Positions 23,882 to 34,167 of a stretch of DNA of 46,154 nucleotides are shown here, one piece after another. Positions within the stretch are counted from its first letter, which is position 1, and the number at the start of each line of letters is the position of its first letter. Source of the DNA: Clostridia bacterium (GTDB lineage: Bacteria; Bacillota; Clostridia; Christensenellales; Aristaeellaceae); assembly GCA_017516305.1 (NCBI GenBank), contig JAFXDB010000119.1, forward strand, positions 1-46,154, given 5' to 3'. A program made the translations under genes and the position numbers. A model generated the notes under the pieces. That model saw only the letters and a list, made by a program, of their open reading frames with translations, searched no databases and had not been told where the DNA came from.

Positions 23882-25066
23882 TTACTCCTTCACCAGCCTG
23901 CACAGGTACATCTTGCAGTCGTGCCCCTCGATGCGGGGGTGGAAGGAGTCGGCGACCTTCTCGTGCACCTCGCCGGTGAAGACGTCGCGCATGGTCAGCC
24001 TCACGCCGCCGGTGGCGGGCAGGCCCAGGTCGGCAAATTCGACGTGTACCTCCGCGCCCTGGTCGGCGGTGTTGGCAAAGAAGAGGGCAAACTCGTTGTC
24101 CGACAGGCAGCGCAGGAGCACAAAGGCGCTGTCCGGGATGTGCTTCCAGTGGGGCTCGCCGGGCTGGGGATCGGGGTTGCCCACGCACACGGAGTCACGG
24201 CGCACGACATAGGGCGCGCGGCACTCGATATCCTGATTGATACGCAGCAGGTCGGGATGCTGCATCAGGGCCTTGTATTCCGGGGCCAGCTTGCGCAGGT
24301 CAGCGCCCATCATCAGCGGCACGCCGCACAGGCACCACAGGGCGAACTGCAGGCGGTACTCCTCGTAGGTGCAGACCTTGCCGATGCCCACGTTGCCGTT
24401 GCCGCACATGCCCACCGTCAGCATGTCCATGTCATTGAAGCAGTAGGAGCCGGACATGCACAGCTTGTCCAGCTGGGACTTGGCAATGTCGGTGAAGGAG
24501 CGGAAGTTGTCGAAGATATCGCCGGTGGAGCGGTACATGTGGGCGCCGATCTGCCGCATCCACGTTCCGGGCTCCTGCTGACCCCAGTTGCAGGCGGAGA
24601 AGAGGATCTCGCGCCCCGTGGTCTTCAGCGCCATGGACATGGTCAGGTAGCGGGCCTTGCAGTTGCCCGAAGCCGGGAAGTTGCAGAAGTCGTACTTGAG
24701 GAAATCCACGCCCCAGTCTGCGAAGGTCTGCGCATCCACGAATTCGTGGTCGTAGCTGCTGGGGTAGCCGGCACAGGTGCGCGCACCGGCGCAGGAGTAC
24801 ATGCCGAATTTCAGGCCCTTGCTGTGGACATAATCCGCCAGGGCCTTCATGCCGTGGGGGAATTTATCCGGGTCGGGGACGAGGCGGCCGTCTGCGCCGC
24901 GCTCCTTCAGCGACCAGCAGTCGTCGATGACCAGGTACTCATAGCCTGCGTCGCGGTAGCCCTCGGCCACCATGTAATCTGCCATCTGACGGATCAGGTC
25001 ATCGCTGATCTGCCAGCCAAAGGTGTTCCAGGAATTCCAGCCCATCGGGGGACGCTGTGCGATCAT
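23882..25066 (-). CDS. Alpha-galactosidase, glycoside hydrolase family 27
   Basis: A 394-residue cytosolic enzyme (no signal peptide) that releases terminal alpha-galactose. The GH27 landmarks are PPMGWNSWNTF near the N-terminus, YLVIDDCW at 45-51, the nucleophile Asp126 in FLKYDFCN and the acid/base Asp183 in YRSTGDIFDNF. A beta-sandwich domain closes the protein from about residue 310. The start at 25066 (MIAQRPP) is set by AAGGAGG 8 bases upstream; longer starts at 25102 and 25087 lack a site. It faces away from the GH43 gene and probably removes galactose side groups from imported oligosaccharides. Confidence 0.93.
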   Translation of the reverse strand: MIAQRPPMGWNSWNTFGWQISDDLIRQMADYMVAEGYRDAGYEYLVIDDCWSLKERGADGRLVPDPDKFPHGMKALADYVHSKGLKFGMYSCAGARTCAGYPSSYDHEFVDAQTFADWGVDFLKYDFCNFPASGNCKARYLTMSMALKTTGREILFSACNWGQQEPGTWMRQIGAHMYRSTGDIFDNFRSFTDIAKSQLDKLCMSGSYCFNDMDMLTVGMCGNGNVGIGKVCTYEEYRLQFALWCLCGVPLMMGADLRKLAPEYKALMQHPDLLRINQDIECRAPYVVRRDSVCVGNPDPQPGEPHWKHIPDSAFVLLRCLSDNEFALFFANTADQGAEVHVEFADLGLPATGGVRLTMRDVFTGEVHEKVADSFHPRIEGHDCKMYLCRLVKE

Positions 25067-25202
25067 CGGGGTTGCCTCCTTGTACATTAGGGTTTTGCTC
25101 ATGGATTCGCGGCGAAGGGGGCAGATTCCTGCCGGAGCCGGCAGGAATTGTGAGCCCATTCCGGATGCGCGGACGGGAAGAAGGTGGCGAAAATTGGTCG
25201 GA

Positions 25203-25221
25203 TTTGTTCAAAATGTACAAA
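25203..25221. promoter_or_regulatory. Candidate operator in the divergent GH27-GH43 region
   Basis: TTTGTTC (25203-25209), AAAAT, GTACAAA (25215-25221) is an inverted repeat with one mismatch. Half-sites TTTGT/ACAAA resemble those of AraR (ATTTGTACGTACAAAT in Bacillus subtilis), but the spacer is longer. It lies upstream of the GH43 promoter. Confidence 0.35.
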
Positions 25222-25335
25222 ACGGCACGAAATGAGGAAACCGGACAGAAAAACGTTTTCGGAGCAAAAAATGAGCAATATGGGCTTAAAATCACACAAA
25301 ATGAAAGAATAACTGGTGTTATTTCCTGAAATTGC

Positions 25336-25364
25336 TTGACAATAGCGGCAATGAAAGGTATGAT
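25336..25364 (+). promoter_or_regulatory. Promoter of the GH43 - ABC operon
   Basis: -35 TTGACA (25336-25341), a 17-base spacer and -10 TATGAT (25359-25364). The leader to the ATG at 25444 is about 70 bases. Confidence 0.8.
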
Positions 25365-25398
25365 ATGCATAGTGTCAATATTGTTGAAATTCACCGAA

Positions 25399-25428
25399 TC
25401 CGAAGGAAATACGCTTCGGAATTTTTTT
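25399..25428 (+). terminator. Terminator-like hairpin in the GH43 leader
   Basis: TCCGAAG (25399-25405) pairs with CTTCGGA (25414-25420), followed by A and eight T. It stands 15 bases before the start codon, with the GGAGGA binding site right after the T run, so it could attenuate transcription or set ribosome access. Confidence 0.55.
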
Positions 25429-25443
25429 TCGGAGGAGATGCAG

Positions 25444-26892
25444 ATGACGATGAAGAGGATTGCGAGTCTGCTGCTGGCGCTGCTGCTGTGCATGCCTGCA
25501 CTGGCGCAGGGGGAAACGGTTCCCAATACGGAGCTGCCCACCCCGAAATGGAAGGACGTGGCCGTGCATGACCCGTCCATCATCAAGGCGGAGGATGGCT
25601 ACTACTACATCTACGGCAGCCACATGGCGGCGGCCCGCAGCGCCGACCTGATCAAGTGGGAGCTGATCTCCCGGGATGCGACCAACGGCGGCTGCACGCT
25701 GATTGAAAATGTGCAGACGCAGATGCGGGAGGCGCTTTCCTACGCCCGGACGACCACCTTCTGGGCGCCGGACGTGGTGCAGCTGGCCGACGGGCGGTAC
25801 GCCATGTACTACTGCACCTGCGAGGGCTCCAGCCCCCTGAGCATGCTGGGCATCGCCTATGCGGACAAGCCGGAGGGGCCGTACGTCAACGGCGGCATCC
25901 TGCTCAAAAGCGGCTACAGCGGCTACAATGCCAACTACTATCCCAATGTGATCGACCCCTGCACCTTCTACGACAAGGAGGGCAGGCTGTGGATGGTCTA
26001 CGGCAGCTACTCCGGCGGCATCTTCATCCTGGAAATGGATGTGAACACCGGCCTGCCCCTGGATGGTCAGCCGCAGAACAACGGCTACGGCACCAAGCTT
26101 CTGGGCGGCAACCATGCCCGCATCGAGGGCCCCTACATCATGTACAGCCCTGACACGGATTACTACTACCTGTTCCTGTCCTTCGGCGGCCTGAACGCCA
26201 ACGACGGCTACAACATCCGCGTCTGCCGCAGCCGCAACCCTGACGGCCCCTACGAGGACGCCCTGGGTCAGAACATGATCCTGTGCAAGGGCCGCAACGG
26301 CACCTACTTCAACGACCCGGACTACGAGCCCTATGGCGTCAAGCTCATGGGCGGCTACGAGTTCCTGCCCCTTTCCACGGACAAGAACAGGTTCACCCAG
26401 GCTTTCCGCAGCCCCGGTCATAACAGCGCTTATTATGATGAAGAAACTGGCCGTTACTTCATCATCTTCCATACCCGCTTTGCCAACTCCGGCGAGACCT
26501 TCACCGTGCGCGTGCATCAGATGTACATGAGCGCCGACGGCTGGCCGGTGGTCAGCCCCCTGCGCTATGCGGGCGAGTCGCCCCAGCCGGTGGCGGCGGA
26601 GGCCATGTGCGGCGTGTACAAGGTGCTGCTGCACGGGCGGGACATCAACAAGGTGGAGTATGAGTCCCAGGTCATCACGCTCAACGCCGACGGTACCGTG
26701 ACCGGTGACCTGACCGGTACCTGGGCCTGCGCGGACGGCGTGAACGTCACCCTCACCCTGGAGGGATTGAACTACACGGGCGTGATGCACACGGCCCTGG
26801 AGTCCGGCCAGAAGAACTGGGCCACCTGCATCTCCGCCCTGGACGAAAGCGGCGCGGCCCTGTGGGCGGTACGCGGCCTGAAGCAGGAATAA
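25444..26892 (+). CDS. Secreted GH43 arabinanase / arabinofuranosidase-type hydrolase
   Basis: A 482-residue exported enzyme. The signal peptide MTMKRIASLLLALLLCMPALAQG leads into a five-bladed propeller with the GH43 catalytic triad: base Asp43 in VHDPSI, Asp171 in NVIDPCTF and acid Glu228 in ARIEGPYI. Landmarks such as FWAPDVVQLADGRYAMYY fit endo-1,5-alpha-arabinanases. Residues from about 400 form a small strand domain (VITLNADGTVTGDLTGTWACADGVNVTLTLEG). The ATG at 25444 has GGAGG 8 bases upstream; 25438 is too close. It heads the sugar-uptake operon, so its products are probably the imported arabino-oligosaccharides. Confidence 0.9.
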   Translation: MTMKRIASLLLALLLCMPALAQGETVPNTELPTPKWKDVAVHDPSIIKAEDGYYYIYGSHMAAARSADLIKWELISRDATNGGCTLIENVQTQMREALSYARTTTFWAPDVVQLADGRYAMYYCTCEGSSPLSMLGIAYADKPEGPYVNGGILLKSGYSGYNANYYPNVIDPCTFYDKEGRLWMVYGSYSGGIFILEMDVNTGLPLDGQPQNNGYGTKLLGGNHARIEGPYIMYSPDTDYYYLFLSFGGLNANDGYNIRVCRSRNPDGPYEDALGQNMILCKGRNGTYFNDPDYEPYGVKLMGGYEFLPLSTDKNRFTQAFRSPGHNSAYYDEETGRYFIIFHTRFANSGETFTVRVHQMYMSADGWPVVSPLRYAGESPQPVAAEAMCGVYKVLLHGRDINKVEYESQVITLNADGTVTGDLTGTWACADGVNVTLTLEGLNYTGVMHTALESGQKNWATCISALDESGAALWAVRGLKQE

Positions 26893-26935
26893 AACCACCA
26901 AGGAATGAAGAAACGCATGAAAAGGGGTGTGTACC

Positions 26936-29900
26936 TTGCGTAAGAAGCTGATTGCGGGAATGGCGCTGGTCGTGGTGCTGGTGCTGGCGCTGGTGCTGCT
27001 GCGCGGCTGCGGCATGGATACGGCGGCCGATCCCGGTCAGGTGAACTGGCAGCAGGAGGGCCGCGTTGTGCGCAGCTATGATGAAGCGTCTGCGCGCTAT
27101 GTGTGGCCCGCCTATGACGGCGCGGATGTGGTGATCGCGGCGGATGCGTCCGCGGTTGTCCCTGCGGAAGGGGAGGAGGCCGTCCCGGCTGAGATTCCCT
27201 TCACGGTGGAAAAGGGCGGCCTGTATGCCCTGACCCTGACCGTCGCGGGTGATGCAGGCAAGAGCACCGTGGCCGTGATGGTGGACGGGAGTCTGCCCTT
27301 TGCCGAGATGGCAGAGGCGGCGCTGCCTGCCTCCGGCGACATGACCCTTGCGGCCTCCGGCGTGCCCTATCTGTTCAGCCTGGGCCCCGGCGAGCATGTG
27401 CTGTCTCTGACGGCGGTCACGGGCGAGGCACATGTGACGGGCATGACCCTTTCCGGTACGCTCCTGCCTGTGTACGCGGGCGAGCCCGTGGCGTTTGAGA
27501 CGGACCTGGAGCTGGTGCTGGACCGCAGCAACGAGGCCCTGGGCATGGGTGCGGTGACCATCGAGGTGCCCGAGGATGGCCGGTATGAGATCTGGCTGAC
27601 CTACCGCAACACGGCGGAGACCACTCTGCCCACGGAGATGGCCGTGACCATCGACGGCGTTTCCCCCTGCGAGGAGCTGCAGCGCGTGAAGCTGAACTCC
27701 CTGTGGGTGGATGACGGCGTGTTCTCCACCGACCGCTACGGCAACGAAATCGCCACCACGCCCTGGGCGGCGGACGAGGTGCTGCAGGCTGGCATCAGCG
27801 ACTCCGCCGGACGTACCGCAGAGCCCCTGCTCATTGAGCTGACGGCGGGTACGCACACCCTGTCCTTCGACCTGCAGGACGGCGGCTGCCATATTTCCGC
27901 GGTGACCCTGCGCGCGCCCTATGAGGTGCCTGCCTATGTCCCCGGCGACGCCAGCGGCACGAACCTCATCGTCATCGAGGCCGAGCGCATCTTCAGCCGC
28001 AACGAATCCTCCATCCGCGGCGCGGGCGAGTTCAACGCCCTGCTCAGCCCTTACAGCAATGATAACCGCCTGATCAACTTCCTGGACGGCGCGTCCTTTG
28101 ACGAGGCGGGCGACATGGTATCCTGGGAGATCGAGGTGCCGGAAACCGGTTGGTACTACCTGGGCGCGTACTACCGCCAGAGCGCCCGCGCGGATTTCCC
28201 CACCTATGTGGACGTGCTGATCGACGGCGTGATCCCCTCCGCAGCCGGACAGAAGGTGGCCTTCCCCTATACGACCTCCTTCACTGCCATGCAGGCCACC
28301 GGTGCGGATGGTCAGCCGCTGATGTTCTATCTGGAAGCGGGTACCCATACCCTGTCCTTCCGCATCAACGCCGAATGCCTGACCCCTGTGTATGAAACCA
28401 TCGACGTCCTGCTCAGCGACATCAACGCCATGTCCAACGAGATCAAGGCCCTGATGGGCGGCGCGGCGGCTGACCCCTACCGCGATTACAACATGGACGT
28501 CAACTTCCCCGACCTGGTGCCCACCCTGAACGGCTGGGCGCAGGACTGCGTCAACATGGTGGCCTATGCCAGCGCCTTTGCCGACAATGGCCAGGGCTCT
28601 GCCTTCTCCTCCATGACCCAGTGCGCGGATCAGCTCTTCCGCTTGGCGGAGGAGCCCGAGGATCTGCCCCGCCGCATGAGCGAGTTCTCCACCGGCGCGA
28701 ACTCCGCTGCCCGCATGCTGGCCCAGCAGCTGACGGATATGGCCGTGAACGACCTGTCCATCGACCAGATCTACCTGTATCAGGCCGATGCGCAGCTGCC
28801 GCAGAAGCCCGGCTTCTTCCGCAATGCCTGGGCGGGCGTGGTGCGCTTCTTCTCCTCCTTCACCTCCCAGGATTACGCTGCCGGCGCAGCCACCGAGACC
28901 GTCTGGGTGGACCCGGAGACCGGCATTGAGTATCCTGTCATCCAGGTGTGGGTGGGCCGCAGCCGCCAGTATGTGGAGCTGATGCAGCAGATGGCGGACA
29001 CGGTCTTCTTCGAGGAGACCGGCATCCGCGTCAACCTGTCCCTGATGCCCGACGCCAACAAGCTGGTGCTGGCCAATGCCGCCGGTACCGCGCCGGATGC
29101 CGTGCTTGGCCTGCAGTACGTCGTGCCCAGCTATCTGAACATCCGCGGCGCGCTGTATGACCTGACGCAGATCGACGATCTTGAGAATGCAGACGGCTCC
29201 GTCACCCCCGGTTTCGGCGGCGTGGCGCAGCGCTTCTCCAGCGGTCTGTTCATTCCCTACACCCTCAAGGACGGCGTGTACGCCATGCCGGAGACGGTCA
29301 ACTTCTGGGTCATGTTCTACCGCAAGGACATCCTGGAATCCCTGCAGATCGACGTGCCCGACTCCATGGATGAGGTCAAGCTCATCCTGCCGGAGCTGCA
29401 GCGGCGCTCCATGAACTTCTATTACCCCACCGCCGGTATGAGCGGCATGAAGGTCTTCCCCGGTACGCTGCCGCTGATCCTGCAGGCGGGCGGCTCCATC
29501 TATTCGGATACCATCAGCGATACCACGCTGGACAGCGAGGTGTCCCTGGCGGGCTTCCGCGAGATGACCGAGCTGTTCACCATCTACAACATGCCTACCG
29601 ACGTGCCCAGCCCCGGCTTCTATCAGCAGTTCCGCGACGGCACGCTCCCCATCGGCATCGCCGACCTGGCAACCTATAACCTGCTGCTGAACGCTGCGCC
29701 CGAGCTGGACGGCCTGTGGGACATTGCGCTCTTCCCCGGCCTGGAGCAGAAGGACAGCAGTGGCAATCCCATCCTGGACGAGAACGGCGAGCCCGTGGTG
29801 GCCCGCTGGACCACCGGCGGCGCGGAAACCATGGCCATCATGTCCGCCGCGGTGGAGCATGGTAATGTGGAATACGCCTGGCGCTTCCTGGAGTGGTGGA

Positions 29901-30331
29901 GCCGTGCGGAGACCCAGTCCACCTTCGGCAACCTCCTGCAGTCCACCTATGGCTCCGAGTACATCTGGCCCACCGCCAACACGGAGGCCTTTGCCCAGCT
30001 GCCCCTGCGTGCGTCCCACAAGGACGTGATCATCGAGCAGATGCAGTGGATGACCGAGGCGCCCTGGGTGCTGGGCACCTACATGCTGGAGCGCGAGCTG
30101 TCCAACGCCTTCATTTCCGTTACGGCGGACGGCGTTGAGGCCCGCCGCGCCATGGATACCGCCGTCAAGCGCATCAACCGCGAAACGGTGCGCAAGCTGG
30201 AGGAATTCGGCTTCTACCGGGACGGCGTGATGATCGAGGAGCTGCGCACTCCCACGGTGGAGGTCGTTCAGCGCGTCATCGACGAATACAACCGAACCCA
30301 CAGCAACACGGAAGGAGGGATGAATGAATGA
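26936..30331 (+). CDS. Giant sugar-binding protein: three CBM-like modules fused to an ABC solute-binding domain
   Basis: A 1131-residue membrane-anchored protein. Residues 1-24 form a signal or anchor, with Cys25 in LLRGC, an imperfect lipobox. Residues about 40-485 hold three related jelly-roll-like modules, each ending in a similar pair: VxIDGxxP and LxxGxHxLSF (for example [14 protein letters not shown]...[10 protein letters not shown]). Residues 490-660 are helical. Residues 670-1130 are an SBP-1-type domain ([44 protein letters not shown]). TTG at 26936 (8 bases after AAAGGGG) is chosen over GTG 26927. Permease genes follow with an ATGA overlap, showing it is their binding protein. Confidence 0.82.
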   Translation: MRKKLIAGMALVVVLVLALVLLRGCGMDTAADPGQVNWQQEGRVVRSYDEASARYVWPAYDGADVVIAADASAVVPAEGEEAVPAEIPFTVEKGGLYALTLTVAGDAGKSTVAVMVDGSLPFAEMAEAALPASGDMTLAASGVPYLFSLGPGEHVLSLTAVTGEAHVTGMTLSGTLLPVYAGEPVAFETDLELVLDRSNEALGMGAVTIEVPEDGRYEIWLTYRNTAETTLPTEMAVTIDGVSPCEELQRVKLNSLWVDDGVFSTDRYGNEIATTPWAADEVLQAGISDSAGRTAEPLLIELTAGTHTLSFDLQDGGCHISAVTLRAPYEVPAYVPGDASGTNLIVIEAERIFSRNESSIRGAGEFNALLSPYSNDNRLINFLDGASFDEAGDMVSWEIEVPETGWYYLGAYYRQSARADFPTYVDVLIDGVIPSAAGQKVAFPYTTSFTAMQATGADGQPLMFYLEAGTHTLSFRINAECLTPVYETIDVLLSDINAMSNEIKALMGGAAADPYRDYNMDVNFPDLVPTLNGWAQDCVNMVAYASAFADNGQGSAFSSMTQCADQLFRLAEEPEDLPRRMSEFSTGANSAARMLAQQLTDMAVNDLSIDQIYLYQADAQLPQKPGFFRNAWAGVVRFFSSFTSQDYAAGAATETVWVDPETGIEYPVIQVWVGRSRQYVELMQQMADTVFFEETGIRVNLSLMPDANKLVLANAAGTAPDAVLGLQYVVPSYLNIRGALYDLTQIDDLENADGSVTPGFGGVAQRFSSGLFIPYTLKDGVYAMPETVNFWVMFYRKDILESLQIDVPDSMDEVKLILPELQRRSMNFYYPTAGMSGMKVFPGTLPLILQAGGSIYSDTISDTTLDSEVSLAGFREMTELFTIYNMPTDVPSPGFYQQFRDGTLPIGIADLATYNLLLNAAPELDGLWDIALFPGLEQKDSSGNPILDENGEPVVARWTTGGAETMAIMSAAVEHGNVEYAWRFLEWWSRAETQSTFGNLLQSTYGSEYIWPTANTEAFAQLPLRASHKDVIIEQMQWMTEAPWVLGTYMLERELSNAFISVTADGVEARRAMDTAVKRINRETVRKLEEFGFYRDGVMIEELRTPTVEVVQRVIDEYNRTHSNTEGGMNE

Positions 30332-31212
30332 TCACCAGCAAGAAAACGCCGTATCTGTTCCTGCTGCCCTACCTGATCCTGTTCACGGTCTTCATCATCG
30401 TCCCGACGACCATGGCCGTGGGCCTGTCCTTCACGAACTATAACGCCGTGCAGGCGCCGCAGTTCGTGGGCCTGACCAACTACATCAACCTCCTGACGCA
30501 GGATACCATTTTCCTGCAGTACGTTCTGCCCAATACGATCCTGTTCTCCATCATCGTGGGCGTGGGCGGCTACTGCCTGTCCTTCGTGCTGGCCTGGTCG
30601 CTGAGCCAGCTGAGCGCGGCTCCGCGCACGGTGCTGGCGCTGATCCTCTACTCTCCGTCCATGACCGCGGGCGTGGCCATGAGCGTGGTGTGGCGCACGG
30701 TGTTCCTGGGCAACCAGTCCGGCATCGCCAACTACGTGCTGACTGCCCTGGGTGTGATCGACGAGCCGATCCTGTGGCTGTCCAACGCCACCTACATCAT
30801 GCCCATCGTCATCATCGTGGCCCTGTGGTCCTCCATGGGCGTGGGCTTCCTGGCGATGCTGGCGGGCCTGCTCAACGTCAGCCCCGAGCTGTACGAGGCC
30901 GGCGCCATCGACGGCATCAAGAACCGCTTCCAGGAGGTCATCTACATCACCATCCCGTCCATGAAGCCGCAGATGCTCTTCGGCGCGGTCATGGCGGTAA
31001 CCGGCGCCTTCCAGCAGGGCTCCATCGGCGTGATGCTCACCGGCTCAAACCCCACGCCCTCCTATGCGGCGCAGCTGATGGTCAACCACGTGGAGGACTA
31101 CGGCTTTGCCCGGTACGAGATGGGCTATGCGGCGGCTGTTTCCGTGGCGCTGCTGGCGCTGATCTACGCATTCTCCTTCGTGGCGCGCAAGCTCTTCGAG
31201 GAAAAGGACTGA
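30328..31212 (+). CDS. Sugar ABC transporter permease (MalF/UgpA type), first pair
   Basis: A 294-residue permease with six spans; the first is [26 protein letters not shown]. The cytoplasmic coupling loop is [25 protein letters not shown], the EAA motif of CUT1 importers. The start is ATGA-coupled to the giant binding protein, with GAAGGAGGG upstream. It pairs with the next gene 16 bases away. No ATPase gene is in the window, so a shared MsmK/MsmX-type ATPase elsewhere is expected. Confidence 0.92.
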   Translation: MITSKKTPYLFLLPYLILFTVFIIVPTTMAVGLSFTNYNAVQAPQFVGLTNYINLLTQDTIFLQYVLPNTILFSIIVGVGGYCLSFVLAWSLSQLSAAPRTVLALILYSPSMTAGVAMSVVWRTVFLGNQSGIANYVLTALGVIDEPILWLSNATYIMPIVIIVALWSSMGVGFLAMLAGLLNVSPELYEAGAIDGIKNRFQEVIYITIPSMKPQMLFGAVMAVTGAFQQGSIGVMLTGSNPTPSYAAQLMVNHVEDYGFARYEMGYAAAVSVALLALIYAFSFVARKLFEEKD

Positions 31213-31228
31213 GAAAGGAGGGAAGAAC

Positions 31229-32095
31229 GTGGCTATTAAAGGAAACAAGGTCAATCCTGCAAAGTTTGAACCCTCCCAGATCAAGTTTTACCTGTATCTG
31301 CTGCCCCTGGCCGTCCTGATGGGCGCACCGATTGTCTACATCGTGTGCCATGCCTTCAAGCCCATGGACGAGCTGTTCGCCTTCCCGCCGAAGTTCTTTG
31401 TGTCCAATCCCTCGGGCATCAACTTCACCAACCTGTTCCAGCAGGCGGCGGGCTCCACCGTTCCCTTCTCCCGGTACGTGTTCAACTCCCTGGTGGTGAC
31501 CGTGGCGGTGCTGATCCTCTCCGTCCTTATTTCCACCATGGCCGCCTTTGCGCTGAGCAAGATGCGCTTCCGCGGCAAGAACATGATGATGGAGATCAAC
31601 AACCTGGCGCTGATGTTCGTGGCGACGGCGGTCGTGATCCCGCGCTACCTGACCATCTCCTTCACCGGCATCCTGGATACGTGGCTGGCCCACATCCTGC
31701 CGCTGATCGCCATGCCCGTGTGTCTGTTCCTGATCAAGCAGTTCATGGACCAGGTGCCGGACTCCCTCCTGGAGGCCGCACAGCTGGAGGGCGCAGGCGC
31801 TTTCACCATCTACCTCAAGATCATCCTGCCCATGGTCAAGCCTGCAATCGCCACCGGCTGCATCCTGACCTTCCAGCAGGTGTGGAACAACACCGAGACC
31901 TCCAACCTCTTCGTTTCCACCGAGAGCATGCGCACGCTGGCGTTCTACATGAACACCCTGTCCGGCGTGGGCAGCGTGCAGGGCCAGGGCATCGCGGCGG
32001 CGGCGGCGCTGATCATGTTCGTGCCCAACCTCGTGCTCTTCATCATCAGCCAGAGCGCGGTTATGAACACCATGGCCCATTCCGGTCTGAAGTAA
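31229..32095 (+). CDS. Sugar ABC transporter permease (MalG/UgpE type), first pair
   Basis: A 288-residue permease with six spans, starting with GTG at 31229 after AAAGGAGGGAAGA. The EAA loop reads EAAQLEGAGAFTIYLKIILPMVKP. The stretch SLVVTVAVLILSVLISTMAAFALSKMRFRGK matches the MalG group. It forms the channel with the permease before it. Confidence 0.92.
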   Translation: MAIKGNKVNPAKFEPSQIKFYLYLLPLAVLMGAPIVYIVCHAFKPMDELFAFPPKFFVSNPSGINFTNLFQQAAGSTVPFSRYVFNSLVVTVAVLILSVLISTMAAFALSKMRFRGKNMMMEINNLALMFVATAVVIPRYLTISFTGILDTWLAHILPLIAMPVCLFLIKQFMDQVPDSLLEAAQLEGAGAFTIYLKIILPMVKPAIATGCILTFQQVWNNTETSNLFVSTESMRTLAFYMNTLSGVGSVQGQGIAAAAALIMFVPNLVLFIISQSAVMNTMAHSGLK

Positions 32096-32111
32096 GGGAG
32101 GGAAGAAGCAA

Positions 32112-34166
32112 ATGAAGATGAAGCAATTCGTTTCCTGGCTCCTGCTCCTCCTGCTCCTGCTGCCCTGTGTGACGGCGCAGGCGGCAACGCCCTACCGCAC
32201 CTTCTCCCTGGGCAGCGACATGCGGGAGGTCGAGACGCAGACCGCCTACGACCCCATCCGCACCATGACCCGCTTTGGTGACGAGACCCTCAAGAGCCCC
32301 ACGGATCTCCGCCTGGGCCCGGACGGCAACCTCTACATCGCCGACAACGGCAACAAGCGTGTGGTCGTCATCACCCCGGAAGGTGAGCTCGTGCGCGTCA
32401 TTGAGCCGCTGAACGAAAAGGGAAAGGCGCTGCTCAAGAGCTGCAGGGGCATCTATGTGGCCCCTGACCTGACCGTTTACATCGCCGATGAAAACGGCCG
32501 TGCGGTTTACCAGGTGGATCAGGATGGCAATGTCCTGCGCACATTTGAGAAGCCCACGCACCAGCTCTTCGGCGACAAGAGCGCCTACAAGCCCAACAAG
32601 ATCGTGCTGGACAAGCGCGGCAACCTCTACATTGCCTCCACCGGCAACACCAGCGGCATCGTGCAGCTCAGCCCCATCGGCAACGGCGAGTTCCTGGGCT
32701 ACTACGGCGCCAACAATTCCAACATCAACTTCCTCACCCTCATCAAGCGTACCCTGTTCAAGGACAACAGCCTGGTGATGGGCGACATTGTGCCCGTGTC
32801 GGTCGCCAACCTGTGCATCGACGCCAAGGGCATGGTCTACACCGTGACGGAGACCGGCGACCTGACGAGCCTGCGCCGCCTGAACGTGGCCGGTAAGAAC
32901 ACCCTGACGGTGGACTACATCACCATGGGCAACAGCGCTGTGGCGGTCAATTCCTCCGGCAGCATCTTCGTGGCCACCAAGGACGGCTACATCACCGAGT
33001 ACACCTCCGAGGGCGCGATGCTCTTCTCCTTCGGCGCATTTGACGCCGGTGAGCAGCGCGTGGGTATGTTCAAGTCCGTCACCGGCATCGTGGTGGACGA
33101 CAGCTACACCATCTACGTCCTGGACGAATCTCTGGGCAGCATTCAGGTGCTGCAGCCCACCGAATTCGCTGATCTGGTGCATCAGGCATTCACCCTCTTT
33201 ACCGAGGGCAAGTACGCCGAGTCGAAGGAGCCCTGGCTGGAAGTGCTGCGTATGAACTCCATGTTCAACTACGCCTCCACCGGCCTGGGCGAGGCCCTCT
33301 ACCGCGAAGGCAACTTTGCCGAGGCCATGGAAGCCTACCGCAACGGCGGCGAGAAGCAGGGCTACTCCGATGCCTGGTGGGAGGAGCGCTCCAACTGGCT
33401 GCACAGCCACATGAGCACCATCATCATCGCCCTGGCGGCGGTGATCGTGGTGTGGCAGATCCTGAAGTTCTGCGATCGCAAGTGGAAGATCCTGGAGCCC
33501 CTGCGCAAGGTGCGCGACTTCATCACCGGCGTTCCGATCATCGCCCAGCTCCTGTACTGCGGCGAGATCCTGCGCAACCCCTATGATTGCTGCTACGGCA
33601 TCAAGCGGGAGAAGCGTGCGGGCTACATCAGCGCGCTGATCGTTCTGCTCATTTTCTTCGCGCTGTATGTGGTCAACACCTACTTTGCCGGCTTCCTGTT
33701 CAAGACGGTGCCGGACGGTTACTACGCGCTGCTGAATGACTTCCTGCTGGTGTTCGGCGTGTTCTTCCTGCTGGTCATCTGCTGCTACCTGGTGTGTACC
33801 ATCACCGACGGCGAGTCCAGCTTCCGCGACCTGTTTGTGGGCTGTGCTTACGCGCTGACGCCCATGCTCATCTTCATGCCCATCAAGCTGGTGCTGACCA
33901 ATGTGCTGACCTTCAATGAGGAATTCTTCATCACCCTCATCGACGTGGTGGCCATCGGCTGGTCCGCGCTGCTGGTCATCCTGGTGCTGATGTACCAGAA
34001 CGACTATACCCTGGGCAAGACGCTGGTGACCATCATCCTCACCCTGTTTACGGTGCTGGTGGTGGTGGCGCTGGCCGTGGTGCTCTATATGCTGATCAGT
34101 CAGCTGGTGGACTTCATCACGTCCATCTACGGAGAGGTGGTGTATCGCTTTGTCAAGAAGGTTTAA
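32112..34166 (+). CDS. Exported NHL-repeat / TPR / Yip1 membrane protein
   Basis: A 684-residue protein. Residues 1-25 are a signal peptide. Residues about 45-335 form an NHL-type propeller (PTDLRLGPDGNLYIADNGNKRVV, SCRGIYVAPDLTVYIADENGRAV, PNKIVLDKRGNLYIASTGN, VTGIVVDDSYTIYVLDE). Residues 350-410 look like a TPR pair (AFTLFTEGKYAESKEPWLEVL, GEALYREGNFAEAMEAYRNGG). One span lies at about 434-455. Residues 490-680 are a Yip1-like domain with five spans. The ligand of the propeller is unknown; a sensor or scaffold beside the importer is inference. The ATG has AAGGGAGGGAAG upstream. Confidence 0.82.
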   Translation: MKMKQFVSWLLLLLLLLPCVTAQAATPYRTFSLGSDMREVETQTAYDPIRTMTRFGDETLKSPTDLRLGPDGNLYIADNGNKRVVVITPEGELVRVIEPLNEKGKALLKSCRGIYVAPDLTVYIADENGRAVYQVDQDGNVLRTFEKPTHQLFGDKSAYKPNKIVLDKRGNLYIASTGNTSGIVQLSPIGNGEFLGYYGANNSNINFLTLIKRTLFKDNSLVMGDIVPVSVANLCIDAKGMVYTVTETGDLTSLRRLNVAGKNTLTVDYITMGNSAVAVNSSGSIFVATKDGYITEYTSEGAMLFSFGAFDAGEQRVGMFKSVTGIVVDDSYTIYVLDESLGSIQVLQPTEFADLVHQAFTLFTEGKYAESKEPWLEVLRMNSMFNYASTGLGEALYREGNFAEAMEAYRNGGEKQGYSDAWWEERSNWLHSHMSTIIIALAAVIVVWQILKFCDRKWKILEPLRKVRDFITGVPIIAQLLYCGEILRNPYDCCYGIKREKRAGYISALIVLLIFFALYVVNTYFAGFLFKTVPDGYYALLNDFLLVFGVFFLLVICCYLVCTITDGESSFRDLFVGCAYALTPMLIFMPIKLVLTNVLTFNEEFFITLIDVVAIGWSALLVILVLMYQNDYTLGKTLVTIILTLFTVLVVVALAVVLYMLISQLVDFITSIYGEVVYRFVKKV

Positions 34167-34167
34167 T

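Noticed and set aside
26753..30301. 1182-codon open frame on the minus strand
   Set aside because: It is antisense to the giant binding-protein gene, rich in His, Gly, Gln and Val in no fold-like order, and lacks a start context; GC-rich codon bias of the true gene keeps this frame open.
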